Shown in pieces: positions 1 through 6,723 of a DNA stretch of 17,630 nucleotides. The stretch is from Candidatus Bathyarchaeota archaeon. Its GTDB lineage: Archaea; Thermoproteota; Bathyarchaeia; Bathyarchaeales; Bathyarchaeaceae. The stretch covers positions 776,183 to 793,812 of the forward strand of contig CP070709.1 in the NCBI GenBank assembly GCA_020350305.1, in the 5' to 3' direction. The notes under the pieces are model-generated. The model saw only the letters and a list, made by a program, of their open reading frames with translations, did not search any database and had not been told where the DNA came from. Within the stretch, counting starts at the first letter, position 1. The number at the start of each line of letters is the position of its first letter. The translations under genes were made by a program, and so were the position numbers.

Positions 1-2
1 AC

Positions 3-224
3 CCTTATTCTGATCGCCGCGCAGAGGACTTGGTTAGATTAGGGGTCGTTGGCAAGACAAATCGTGGATGGATTGAGATAGAGGTCTCTCTGAAAGATGA
101 AAGCGCGGTATTATCTAAGGTTGAATCTGCAATAAGGGCGTCGAAACATGCTCGCGACATCATTAGAATCGAACCATTAGGGCTGTTTGAGTGTTGTCTT
201 GTGCAAATTGGGGAAAGATGCTAG
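3..224 (+). CDS. 3' part of a gene of unknown function, cut by the window edge
   Basis: The reading frame is open from the first bases of the window to a TAG at 222-224, giving about 73 residues. It could start internally at a TTG at 30, but there is no Shine-Dalgarno before that codon and the residues upstream of it (PYSDRRAEDL) look like ordinary protein, so I treat it as the C-terminal end of a longer gene. The visible part has alternating beta-like and alpha-like stretches (GWIEIEVSL, then SAVLSKVESAIRASKHA, then IIRIEPLG), which would suit a small alpha/beta domain. I do not recognise the family. It could also be a chance open frame. Confidence 0.45.
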   Translation, partial: PYSDRRAEDLVRLGVVGKTNRGWIEIEVSLKDESAVLSKVESAIRASKHARDIIRIEPLGLFECCLVQIGERC

Positions 225-308
225 AGGGATTCTACCAAGCTAGGATCTCTTCTTTCTGATGCTACTCTTGAACCGTTTGGCTCAAGGAAAATACAGGGAT
301 TAGCTGGC

Positions 309-881
309 TCATTTAAGTAATGTCAGGTTTAGGCGTAGAACGTTGCTTACTTTGTTCCAGTTCACCGCTGTCTCAACGCAGCCGTCTCGGAGTAGAGCGA
401 TGCCTTGGGCTGCAACTCCGAGTTTTTCACAGACGAAGCTTCCGAGTACAAGTTCTTTCAGACAGGATACACCTAGGCAAGCTTTCGGTTTTCCTTTGCT
501 AAGAATTTTTGTGGCAACACTTCCTCCAGGTATGATGAATACGTCTTTGTAGCCTAGGTTCTTGGCTTGATGAGTTATCTCTGGTATGCCACATTTTCCG
601 CATTTCATGCATTCATAGCCATGTTCTTTTAGTTCTGCGTGGCAATCTCGTGAACGTAGACACTGAGGCAGTAGCAAGATTCTTTCTGAGTATGGTGTGG
701 CTGCGAACTTCTTTTTTGACGCATTGTTCTTTGTGTCTACGTAAAGTTGAAGCAGTTCTTTTTCGTCTACTCCCATCTTTGCTGCAAGTTGCTCTAATTT
801 TCCAATAGTGATTCCACTAAGTTTTGACTTAGCAAGCTTTTTCATGAGCCGTATAACGGAACCGTTTTTGTTGAGATTCAT
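309..881 (-). CDS. DUF116 family cysteine-rich protein
   Basis: The protein has 190 residues and resembles the DUF116 family, cysteine-rich archaeal and anaerobe proteins of unknown function thought to bind metal. The N-terminal ~60 residues are helical and basic. The core carries LPQCLRSRDC (Cys74, Cys80), then CMKCGKC (Cys91, 94, 97), the conserved FIIPGGS segment near 115-121, CLGVSC (Cys135, Cys140), and Cys151 and Cys168. The frame stays open upstream into the tRNA-Val gene, but a TATA-like box at 911-920 lies about 30-35 bp before the ATG at 881. That start therefore makes a nearly leaderless mRNA and avoids overlap with the tRNA. Family assignment rests on the Cys pattern and the PGGS motif. 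The function is not known. Confidence 0.8.
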   Translation of the reverse strand: MNLNKNGSVIRLMKKLAKSKLSGITIGKLEQLAAKMGVDEKELLQLYVDTKNNASKKKFAATPYSERILLLPQCLRSRDCHAELKEHGYECMKCGKCGIPEITHQAKNLGYKDVFIIPGGSVATKILSKGKPKACLGVSCLKELVLGSFVCEKLGVAAQGIALLRDGCVETAVNWNKVSNVLRLNLTLLK

Positions 882-910
882 GTGTCTCGTATATCCAATT
901 AGCTTTTGTA

Positions 911-920
911 AGATATAAAA
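911..920 (-). promoter_or_regulatory. TATA box of the DUF116 gene
   Basis: On the minus strand this reads TTTTATATCT, a good archaeal TATA box. It lies 30-35 bp upstream of the ATG at 881, so transcription should start almost at the start codon. Confidence 0.55.
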
Positions 921-970
921 GTTCAACCCAAACCGCGTCATAACCAACCTTATTTGAATAATGCACATGG

Positions 971-1063
971 TGGGCCGGGCAGGACTTGAACCTGCGACCT
1001 TCGCCTATCTTCATGCTCGGCGTTCGTAAGGGCGATGTCCAAACCATGCTAGACGACCGGCCC
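971..1063 (-). tRNA. tRNA-Val(TAC) with an 18-nt intron
   Basis: On the minus strand the acceptor GGGCCGG (1057-1063) pairs with CCGGCCC (972-978), followed by discriminator A971 and an encoded CCA at 968-970. The D arm is GTCT/GGAC, the anticodon stem TCGCC/GGCGA and the T arm GCAGG-TTCAAGT-CCTGC. The anticodon stem encloses 25 nt instead of 7. Removing an 18-nt intron (1007-1024) leaves the loop CTTACGA with anticodon TAC (1026-1028) and puts the intron at the canonical 37/38 position. The central helix of the bulge-helix-bulge motif would be only about three pairs (CTT with AAG), so it is a relaxed motif. A GATAAAAAAGTT box lies about 30 bp upstream. Confidence 0.9.
1007..1024 (-). other. 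tRNA-Val intron, canonical position 37/38
   Basis: These 18 bases interrupt the anticodon loop right after the nucleotide 3' of the TAC anticodon. Excision restores a 7-nt loop and keeps the TCGCC/GGCGA stem. The splice points are inferred from that geometry, and a shift of one base is possible. Confidence 0.7.
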
Positions 1064-1088
1064 CCTAGTTCAATATGTAATTGCGGTT

Positions 1089-1100
1089 GATAAAAAAGTT
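1089..1100 (-). promoter_or_regulatory. TATA box of tRNA-Val
   Basis: AACTTTTTTATC on the minus strand, centred about 31 bp before the tRNA 5' end at 1063. The tRNA-Ser gene has a very similar box (AACTTTTTTAGG) at the same distance. Confidence 0.5.
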
Positions 1101-1133
1101 AATGCATCACCAAGCCCTTTCCAGACGCATAGG

Positions 1134-1145
1134 AACTTTTTTAGG
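1134..1145 (+). promoter_or_regulatory. TATA box of tRNA-Ser
   Basis: AACTTTTTTAGG, centred about 32 bp before the tRNA-Ser 5' end at 1172. It matches the box of the divergent tRNA-Val gene. Confidence 0.45.
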
Positions 1146-1171
1146 ACAACAAACTCAAAAATAGCTGAAGA

Positions 1172-1257
1172 GCGGGGTTGCCCTAGCCTGGTAGGGGGCA
1201 GGCCTGCTAAGCCTGTGGTCCTTACGGGCCGCGCGGGTTCAAATCCCGCACCCCGCG
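1172..1257 (+). tRNA. tRNA-Ser(GCT)
   Basis: The acceptor GCGGGGT (1172-1178) pairs with ACCCCGC (1250-1256), followed by discriminator G1257 and an encoded CCA at 1258-1260. The anticodon stem CAGGC/GCCTG encloses loop CTGCTAA with anticodon GCT (1206-1208), reading AGC and AGT serine codons. The long variable arm (GGTCC-TTAC-GGGCC) is the class II hallmark of tRNA-Ser. The T arm is GCGGG-TTCAAAT-CCCGC. No intron is present. Confidence 0.95.
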
Positions 1258-1481
1258 CCATCCCAAAAGGCAGTGAAGAAAATGTTTTTGACGGTTTTTC
1301 AGATTTTAGGTCGCTCTGGATGTTCATTCATTAACATCCTTGGTTCAAGCCAGACCATTTATGAAAACTATCATTTTGGTAGATTTCAAGTTTGTCTGTG
1401 AGGGTTCATCTAGGTTGGCTAGAAGATCAAGCAAAGCTGCCATTGAGAAAGTAACCAGCAAGCGTCCTATGTTCTGTAATC

Positions 1482-2123
1482 TCAATTTCGCTTCGCAAGA
1501 GAAATGGATTCAGTTGGGCAGGTGCTTACACAGATGCCACATCCAAAACATCTGACTTCATTGTATACTAACTTACCATCTTTCAGATAGCGAGCTCTGA
1601 ACTGGCATCTTTCGACGCACGTGCCACAGTTTATGCATGTTTCAGGGTTGTTAGCTGCAATGTGATTGGATGTCACAACTGCATTGGGTATGCCGAATCT
1701 CACGAGTCCACTTAAGGAGTGACAGCAGCATGAACAACAGCTGCAAACCCATACAGGCTTTTCATCTCCTTTGAAAGTGTAAGTGATGTGGACGAGTCCT
1801 GCTGCATGGGAGCGCTCTAATGCTTCAATCGCCTGTTTTAAACTCGCTCTTCTCGCTAACCCTTTCTCTATCATATCCTCTGCTTTTTTGTCTAGGCCTA
1901 TGCAGACGTCGAGAGGGGCGTCACATCGTTTCAACTGTTTTCTGCAGCCACATTCCCCTAAGGAAATTGATTTCGCTTCTGTGATAATTTTCTTCATTTC
2001 AGAGAGGTCTAGGATTCGTTGTTTACCTTCTATGTGTATGTTGACTGGGATAGTGACTGCTGTCATCTTGCCTACGTATTCTTTTTCAAGTTCTTCCTTC
2101 GTCCAATCGTCTCTTTTGGACAT
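1482..2123 (-). CDS. 4Fe-4S ferredoxin-like protein with a CSCCSCCC cluster
   Basis: The protein has 213 residues. The C-terminal half is a two-cluster ferredoxin domain: CINCGTCVERC (Cys163, 166, 169, 173) and CFGCGICVSTC (Cys192, 195, 198, 202). Before it lies a second cysteine-rich part, with CGC at 58-60, Cys67, Cys74 and then CSCCSCCCH at 127-135, which could hold a further cluster or metal. There is no signal peptide or membrane segment, so it is cytoplasmic and probably an electron-transfer or redox-sensing protein. The chosen ATG at 2123 follows a TATA-like AAATTATAAAC (about 2184-2194) with a leader of roughly 35 nt. The frame remains open to 2228, but that part would include the promoter. 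No partner oxidoreductase is adjacent, so its redox partner is unknown. Confidence 0.82.
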   Translation of the reverse strand: MSKRDDWTKEELEKEYVGKMTAVTIPVNIHIEGKQRILDLSEMKKIITEAKSISLGECGCRKQLKRCDAPLDVCIGLDKKAEDMIEKGLARRASLKQAIEALERSHAAGLVHITYTFKGDEKPVWVCSCCSCCCHSLSGLVRFGIPNAVVTSNHIAANNPETCINCGTCVERCQFRARYLKDGKLVYNEVRCFGCGICVSTCPTESISLAKRN

Positions 2124-2207
2124 TTCTATGTCCCGTAGTATCTTGGAGTTGCCGCTTTTCAACCTTGTGCAACTGAACTTTCTAAGTTTATAATTTCTGA
2201 GGCAAAG

Positions 2208-2257
2208 AAGAAGATTAGAAGATTGCAATACTCTCTACTCAATTATAAGTTGGAAAC
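2208..2257 (+). repeat. Copy 1 of a ~50-bp dispersed upstream element
   Basis: This 50-bp stretch matches 6724-6773 at 38 of 50 positions without gaps and, with a short insertion, 2843-2898. Shared pieces are AAGAARATTAGAARATT at the left, an AATTAYAA core and GAAAC at the right. The AATTATAAG core lies about 38 bp upstream of the broken radical SAM gene and could be its TATA box. Confidence 0.5.
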
Positions 2258-2282
2258 ATAGAGCGAGTACACAGTGAATTCT

Positions 2283-2605
2283 ATGATCGTCAAAGAAGTC
2301 TACGCAAAAACAATCTTATCCAAGTCAAAAATTCATGACTAAACAATTAACCCTACATTGGTTGTGAGCACGGCTGCGCCTACTGTTATGCTCGATTCAT
2401 GAAGATATTCGCTGGGCATAACGAAGAATTGTGTCATTTGTGTCCTTTTCGTAATTGCGTATCGCTTGCACTGGCATCTCTTCAGGATCAGACTAAAGAC
2501 AAGAGAACAAGAATCCTAATGCTTCTCAAGCTCATCACTCGATGGTTAACATCTTTCTTAATCACCCTAAGAGTTACCAGAACCGACCCGCGCAAGGTTT
2601 TTTAA
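2283..2605 (+). pseudogene. Decayed SPL-type (SplB-like) radical SAM protein gene
   Basis: The start MIVKEVYAKTILSKSK is followed by a TAA (2340-2342), where tyrosine would be expected. One base is then missing near 2354-2356: adding a T there gives NPYIGCEHGCAYCYARFM. That contains the CxxxCxxC cluster motif and surroundings of the spore-photoproduct-lyase-like radical SAM family (COG1533, Rv2578c-type). The frame continues as KIFAGHNEEL and then loses similarity. Pieces such as TRILMLLK, and a FLIT/KSY segment in two frames, resemble the later SILTKS-type part, so internal deletions are likely. The intact family has about 250-300 residues and only about 105 codons remain. It is a dead gene unless several sequence errors occurred. 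The 3' limit is approximate. Confidence 0.7.
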
Positions 2606-2652
2606 TCCGTATGTACGCATGCATGGGTTATCCGCAAAATGGAGGACAAAGT

Positions 2653-2784
2653 ATGGCTAGAAGAAGCAAGAAAGACAAAGCTGCAGGTCGGGAACAGCAT
2701 AGACAGTTGCAACGGGCTAAGAAGATGAAGAGAAAACAGAAGAAGAACGCTGCACTTCCTAGAAGGCACAAAGGGAAAAGATAA
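2653..2784 (+). CDS. 43-aa very basic small protein
   Basis: The ATG at 2653 is preceded by a strong GGAGG Shine-Dalgarno (2641-2645), and a TTTTTTAA box lies at about 2598-2605. The product (MARRSKKDKAAG... ending RRHKGKR) is almost entirely Lys, Arg, Gln and Ala with no hydrophobic core, so it probably binds nucleic acid, perhaps rRNA or DNA, or is disordered. I do not recognise it as a named ribosomal protein. The frame is open further upstream to 2542, but that part runs over the radical SAM remnant. A similar tiny Lys/Arg-rich frame lies at 7836-7943. Coding is supported by the ribosome-binding site and the regular composition. Confidence 0.6.
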   Translation: MARRSKKDKAAGREQHRQLQRAKKMKRKQKKNAALPRRHKGKR

Positions 2785-2842
2785 TCTTTTTGTATACACG
2801 CGTTGGACGAAACTTTCAAGTCTATGACTTTCTAACCAAACT

Positions 2843-2898
2843 GAGAATTTAGAAGTTTATAGAATCTATATTCAATTATAAAGGAGAAAGTTAGAAAC
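2843..2898 (+). repeat. Copy 2 of the ~50-bp upstream element
   Basis: It shares the order TTAGAAG, then CTATATTCAATTATAA, then TTAGAAAC with the element at 2208-2257, with about 8 extra bases near the right end. Its CAATTATAAAG (2873-2883) is the likely TATA box of the nitroreductase gene at 2924. Confidence 0.4.
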
Positions 2899-2923
2899 CT
2901 ACTATGTGAAAGAAGGAGATGGC

Positions 2924-3715
2924 ATGAAGGATAATCCTGTTATCCAGGCTATGCTTGATCACAAGTCAATCCGAAAATATACCGATGAAATGCCTTCCGA
3001 TGAAGTGATAAAAGCAATTGTTGGAGCCGGTCAACAAGCACCCTTCGCTTATCAATCCTACAGCGTGCTACTGTCACGAAACGGAGAACAGAACCCCTAC
3101 AAAGCACCACTTTTATTTACGATCTGTCTTGACCCTCATAAATTCGAACACATAATGACTAGAAGAAACTGGAAGCTGATTATGAATGATCTGGCATTAT
3201 TGGTCCTTGGCATTCAAGATGCATCCTTGATGGCGGAAAATATGGTTGTTGCAGGAAGAAGTCTGGGACTTGGAAGCTGCTTGCTAGGAAGTGCACCATA
3301 CCGAGCTGATAAAATCGCGAAAAAATATAATCTGCCAAAGAGAGTGTTTCCCCTAGTACAATTAGTTATGGGCTATCCAGCGGAAGAACCACCGACACGA
3401 CCACGATATCCTATGGAATTCACTCTTTTCGAGGATAAATATCCTAAGATGAAACAAGATACAATTTCAAAAGCCATGCAACAAATGGACGAGGGATATC
3501 TCGCCCAAGACTACTACCGCAAACTGAAAGCAAAAATACGCCTAGAAGGCAATCGTGAAGAAACATTCACTTACGACAATTATAGCTGGACAGAACACAT
3601 TTGCAGAAAGCTGGGTCAATGGGATCCAGACCCAAAGGAACTACTGGAGCAATTTGAGAAATGCGGGTTCTATATCACGGGAAAAAAACACCAAAACTCG
3701 CGCGTGCGCCTTTGA
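2924..3715 (+). CDS. Nitroreductase family protein (FMN-dependent)
   Basis: The protein has 263 residues and should be a cytoplasmic FMN enzyme that reduces nitro compounds, quinones or flavins with NAD(P)H. The N-terminal HKSIRKYTDEMPSDEVIKAIVGAGQQAP is replaced here by its diagnostic parts: SIRKY near 14-18 and GQQAP near 36-40, the FMN phosphate and ring-binding segments. Further on, GRSLGLGSCLLGS and FPLVQLVMGYPAEEP are typical of the family. The ~60-residue tail beyond the core resembles larger NfsA/Frp-like members. The ATG at 2924 follows AGAAGGAGAT at good spacing and is preferred over an in-frame GTG at 2906. It is monocistronic, with a TATA box at about 2873-2883. The natural substrate cannot be told. 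Confidence 0.87.
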   Translation: MKDNPVIQAMLDHKSIRKYTDEMPSDEVIKAIVGAGQQAPFAYQSYSVLLSRNGEQNPYKAPLLFTICLDPHKFEHIMTRRNWKLIMNDLALLVLGIQDASLMAENMVVAGRSLGLGSCLLGSAPYRADKIAKKYNLPKRVFPLVQLVMGYPAEEPPTRPRYPMEFTLFEDKYPKMKQDTISKAMQQMDEGYLAQDYYRKLKAKIRLEGNREETFTYDNYSWTEHICRKLGQWDPDPKELLEQFEKCGFYITGKKHQNSRVRL

Positions 3716-3752
3716 AAAACGTTATGAGTTAAACGTAGGCTTTTGCTGACGA

Positions 3753-4016
3753 CTATTTCCTAGTACGTCGGATTTCGAACACGACAGGGTTCTCTGGATC
3801 TGGGCAAGCATTGAATATTGTATCTCTATCTTCGCTCCATGGGAACTCTACTCCGTAACGCATAGCGTAAATCTTTGGCAGTAGAACCATAAGCGCACTA
3901 TAGCATATATCTCCTCTAACCGATCTACCATCGAAAACAATTTTATCGCCTACTTCATGTCCAAGCGCACATTTTCCCTTTTGACTCTTTACGGTAACTT
4001 CAATAACATATGGCAT
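3753..4016 (-). CDS. TIGR04076 family small conserved protein
   Basis: The protein has 87 residues. The pattern GHEVGDKIVFDG, then ICYSAL, LLPKIYAMRYG, FPW and ACPDPENPVVFEIRR matches the TIGR04076 family, short proteins of unknown function common in anaerobes and often found near redox genes. It has two or three Cys (near GKCALG, DICYS and NACPDP) and no signal peptide. The ATG at 4016 is chosen because GGTGA sits 5 bases before it and a TATA box (TTTATATG, about 4034-4044) lies about 25 bp upstream. An earlier ATG at 4037 lies inside that box. It converges with the nitroreductase gene, with only 37 bp between them. Confidence 0.8.
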   Translation of the reverse strand: MPYVIEVTVKSQKGKCALGHEVGDKIVFDGRSVRGDICYSALMVLLPKIYAMRYGVEFPWSEDRDTIFNACPDPENPVVFEIRRTRK

Positions 4017-4033
4017 GCAAATCACCAAGCTCA

Positions 4034-4044
4034 ACATATAAATG
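4034..4044 (-). promoter_or_regulatory. TATA box of the TIGR04076 gene
   Basis: CATTTATATGT on the minus strand, about 25 bp from the ATG at 4016. It rules out the earlier in-frame ATG at 4037. Confidence 0.5.
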
Positions 4045-4127
4045 AATTATTATAAGATTTTTTCGAAAGAAAAATTGATAAAAACGGGTCATCTGCTGTC
4101 TGTGCACAGAATTGAAGTGATGAAATC

Positions 4128-4895
4128 ATGAATGTAGCTTCAGCTAGATATGCTATTGTTCGACCTGTACCTGATTCATATGATCAGTGTGTAAGGACGA
4201 AAATTGAGAAGATAGATGTTGATTCCGCAAAGAGACAACATGCAGAATACTGCAAGGCTTTGCAAGAGTCTGGACTAGAACTTGTCTGGATAAAAGGCGA
4301 CAATAATCTTCCTGATAGCTGTTTTGTAGAAGACACGGCCGTGATATTTGGAGAAAAAGCTGTAATCTGCAACATGAGCATAAAATCACGAGCTAAGGAA
4401 GTAGTTGAAGTCGCCAAAGTTCTGGAAAAACTAAAGGAAACGTATTATATCAAACCGCCAGCCACCATTGATGGCGGAGACGTTCTTGCAATTGGAGACA
4501 GAGTTTTGGTAGGCCTCTCAAATCGAACTAAATTGCAAGCCATTGAGCAGCTCAAGAAGATTCTGGAAAACAGCAACTTTGAGATAGTTCCAGTAAAGAT
4601 CCACAACGTGCTCCATCTAAAGTCTGCGTGCACCTATCTTGGAGATTACTATGTCATACTTTCAAAGGGACACTTTGACACGGAAATTCTCCGAGACTAC
4701 AAGAAAATTGTGGTTCCAGAAGGAGAGGAATACGCTACGGACTGTCTTGCCATAGACGGAACGATCTTGATGGCAAAGGGCTACTCGAAGACGAAGAAAC
4801 TCATAGAAAAGGAAGGTTTTCCGGTCAAGGAATTAGACACATCAGAATTCCGTAAAGGAGATGGAGCTCTGACCTGCCTATCAATAATATGGTAA
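4128..4895 (+). CDS. Dimethylargininase (DDAH)-like guanidino hydrolase
   Basis: The protein has 255 residues and belongs to the amidinotransferase/deiminase (pentein) fold. DDAH hydrolyses N-methylated arginine to citrulline and methylamines; related members act on arginine or citrulline. Visible motifs are YAIVRPVPDSY at the N terminus, LPDSCFVEDTAV (61-72, substrate acid residues), TIDGGDVL (113-120), the catalytic His in VLHLKSACTYLG (His163) and the catalytic Cys near the end in GDGALTCLS (Cys250). The length fits the family. The start is ATG 4128, with GTGATG just before it. No methyltransferase, arginine-catabolism or transporter gene is adjacent, so the real substrate (dimethylarginine, arginine or another guanidine) is undecided. 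Confidence 0.85.
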   Translation: MNVASARYAIVRPVPDSYDQCVRTKIEKIDVDSAKRQHAEYCKALQESGLELVWIKGDNNLPDSCFVEDTAVIFGEKAVICNMSIKSRAKEVVEVAKVLEKLKETYYIKPPATIDGGDVLAIGDRVLVGLSNRTKLQAIEQLKKILENSNFEIVPVKIHNVLHLKSACTYLGDYYVILSKGHFDTEILRDYKKIVVPEGEEYATDCLAIDGTILMAKGYSKTKKLIEKEGFPVKELDTSEFRKGDGALTCLSIIW

Positions 4896-5019
4896 TCGCA
4901 TGTGCGTGTGCATCGGGGAGGACCCACAAAGATTCTAACTTCTTAACCAAATCATGAAACAGAAACTCAGAAGCCCAAAGATGTTTTGCCAGATAAGTCT
5001 ACGATACAAGAAGTGCGTT

Positions 5020-5163
5020 TCACTCATACCTTACCAAATAGATCGAATCGTCTTTCAGATGCCATAAAAGCTCTCGGTATGTTTCCATTGCTTCTTCTCG
5101 CTTTTTTCCTTTCATGTTACGTATTTCTTCTTCCAGTCTTCTTAGCTTAGTCGCAGTCTTCAT
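5020..5163 (-). CDS. 47-aa charged, coiled-coil-like small protein
   Basis: An ATG at 5163 opens a 47-codon frame ending at TGA 5020-5022. The product begins MKTATKLRRLEEEIRNMKGK and ends DDSIYLVRYE. Leucines and charged residues are spaced as in an amphipathic helix or short coiled coil. A TATA box (GATATAAG on the minus strand, about 5196-5204) lies about 36 bp before the ATG, leaving a leader of roughly 10 nt. A stop codon closely upstream fixes the start. I do not recognise the family. The promoter and clean helix pattern support a real small gene in what would otherwise be a 400-bp gap. Confidence 0.55.
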   Translation of the reverse strand: MKTATKLRRLEEEIRNMKGKKREEAMETYRELLWHLKDDSIYLVRYE

Positions 5164-5292
5164 TTTAAACTTGCCTCATACCCTCTGAACATTTCTTATA
5201 TCGTAATATGTAATAAACTTTTCCGCTTCTCTGTCTAACAAACATACAATTGCGCGTGTAGATGCATGCCTGCGTTGGGTTTGTGTACGTTT

Positions 5293-5988
5293 CTATCTGG
5301 CTCTCGCTCTTACTCTTGGCTCAAGCAGCGTCCACAACCACTCAACAAACTCTCTGAGATTCTTTGTTTGAATAAGTACATCTCCAGGACCTGAGATTTC
5401 TGTGACCAAGCCTTCTCCACCTAGCAGAGTCTCCTTCAGTCCTCCGAATTTTTTGACTTCATAATCACAGGAGTCGCTGAAAGCCACAAGGTGAAAGTTA
5501 TCCACAATCAAAGTCTGACCTGGCTTCAGGGCGTGTTTGTCTATTGCTCCGAAAGTGTTTATGAACAGTGTTCCGTCGCCAGTGACCTTTATCATAAAAA
5601 GTCCCTGTCCGAATAGTCCTTTCGTGAAACCTTGCCATTTAACATCTAAATCAACGTTTTGTGTGGAAGCAATGTAAGCAGACTTTTGCACTATGTAGCC
5701 TTTATCTGGTTTAATCTCTAAGGGTTCAATGTCACCGACTGGAGCAGAGACAAAGGCAACTTCACCTGGACTCTGCACTGCTTTGTAATCGTTCACCCAA
5801 AAGGATTGGCGCCCAAGCAGTTTCAAACCTATGCTTCCCAGGATGCTTTTCTCACGTCTTCTTGTACGAACGTCTATGTTTGGATCTATGTAGGTCATGG
5901 CACCAGATTCTGCAGTAATTGCTTCACCAAGTTCAAGATTAACCACTAGCATTGAATAAGATGGTTTGTACTTGATTTCATATTTCAT
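5293..5988 (-). CDS. TIGR00266 / AIM24 family protein
   Basis: The protein has 231 residues and belongs to the AIM24-like family (TIGR00266), beta-rich proteins widespread in archaea and bacteria with no settled biochemical role. Evidence: the N-terminal YEIKYKPSYSMLVVNLELGE, SGAMTYIDPNI, the glycine-rich middle (GLFGQGLFMIKVTGDG), GTLFINTFGAI, and the C-terminal GGEGLVTEISGPGDVLIQTKNL segment that ends the family fold. It has a basic Arg-rich tail. ATG 5988 is chosen over an in-frame GTG at 6000. A TTTATTAAG box (about 6020-6030) lies about 35 bp upstream. It is divergent from the membrane protein at 6204. Confidence 0.88.
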   Translation of the reverse strand: MKYEIKYKPSYSMLVVNLELGEAITAESGAMTYIDPNIDVRTRRREKSILGSIGLKLLGRQSFWVNDYKAVQSPGEVAFVSAPVGDIEPLEIKPDKGYIVQKSAYIASTQNVDLDVKWQGFTKGLFGQGLFMIKVTGDGTLFINTFGAIDKHALKPGQTLIVDNFHLVAFSDSCDYEVKKFGGLKETLLGGEGLVTEISGPGDVLIQTKNLREFVEWLWTLLEPRVRARAR

Positions 5989-6165
5989 GGTTTTTCCCAC
6001 ATAACTCTTGATTTTTCAGTCTTAATAAACGTGTGCGTCGCTGTACTCTGTTCATGGTCGAATCTCTTTTCCGCCCCTCTATCCCTTTAATCTCTCTATC
6101 ACGTCAGTTTCACTCAAAACAACTGACTCGTAGATCACACACACGAGTCGAGTCGTGGGCAAGTA

Positions 6166-6175
6166 AATTTAAAAG
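6166..6175 (+). promoter_or_regulatory. TATA box of the four-helix membrane protein gene
   Basis: AATTTAAAAG centred about 33 bp before ATG 6204, which sets that ATG (or the one at 6213) as the start rather than upstream in-frame ATGs at 6033-6054. Confidence 0.45.
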
Positions 6176-6203
6176 TCGCAAAGTCGAAACGTTTCAGACT
6201 GAG

Positions 6204-6671
6204 ATGAAAATTATGGCAACTCAAGAACGAGAGACCTGTTTCAGTGTAGGCTTACGTAAAAAAGACTACTTGGGTTTAATATCTTTCGGGGTTTTTGTTA
6301 TAATAGTAGGTATAGTCTTCGTAGCCAACCCAAATTTAGTCTCCGATTTTAGTTCTTGGATCGAACAGATGACAGATGAACAGCGTTTGATTAGGCCACG
6401 TGAAGGATTCATCAACAGTGCTATACTATTCTTTGGTTTAATAGGATTGTCCGATTTTTTCAAGGCAGGGATTAGACTTTGGATTGCTGAAGCCAGGAGA
6501 CAAGCCCTGGGCGACATACTTTCAGGAGTTGCCTTAATATTATTCGCCTACCTAATCCATCTCTATGGCGGCCACGTACTTACATGGCAGATGGTCCTCG
6601 CAACGGAAGCAATAGCTGTTGGACTACTCGTAGTATTGTACAGCATAGTACGGTACGTATTCTCAAAGTGA
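6204..6671 (+). CDS. Integral membrane protein with four predicted helices
   Basis: The protein has 155 residues. Hydrophobic segments are visible at about 22-41 (LGLISFGVFVIIVGIVFVA), 70-90 (AILFFGLIGLSDFF), 104-124 (LSGVALILFAYLIHLYG) and 130-152 (MVLATEAIAVGLLVVLYSIV), with a soluble loop after the first rich in Asp, Ser and Trp. There are no catalytic motifs. I do not recognise the family. The frame is open back to 6033, but the TATA box at 6166-6175 places the start at ATG 6204 (MKIMATQ) or 6213. It shares its upstream region with the divergent AIM24 gene, which need not imply linked function. Confidence 0.7.
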   Translation: MKIMATQERETCFSVGLRKKDYLGLISFGVFVIIVGIVFVANPNLVSDFSSWIEQMTDEQRLIRPREGFINSAILFFGLIGLSDFFKAGIRLWIAEARRQALGDILSGVALILFAYLIHLYGGHVLTWQMVLATEAIAVGLLVVLYSIVRYVFSK

Positions 6672-6723
6672 ATGCAAGAGATCAAGTTTCGATTCTTACA
6701 ATTTTATGATTCCCAAATAAGAG

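Noticed and set aside
829..1047. Minus-strand frame over tRNA-Val
   Set aside because: It runs through the tRNA gene and the DUF116 start in another frame, with no ribosome-binding site.
1070..1327. Minus-strand 85-codon frame with GAGFEPARP-like sequence
   Set aside because: It is the antisense translation of the tRNA-Ser gene and flanks, a well-known spurious annotation.
4117..4174. Possible C/D box RNA (TGATGA at 4118 and CTGA at 4171)
   Set aside because: No D' or C' boxes lie between them and the stretch is the start of the dimethylargininase gene, so the match is likely chance.
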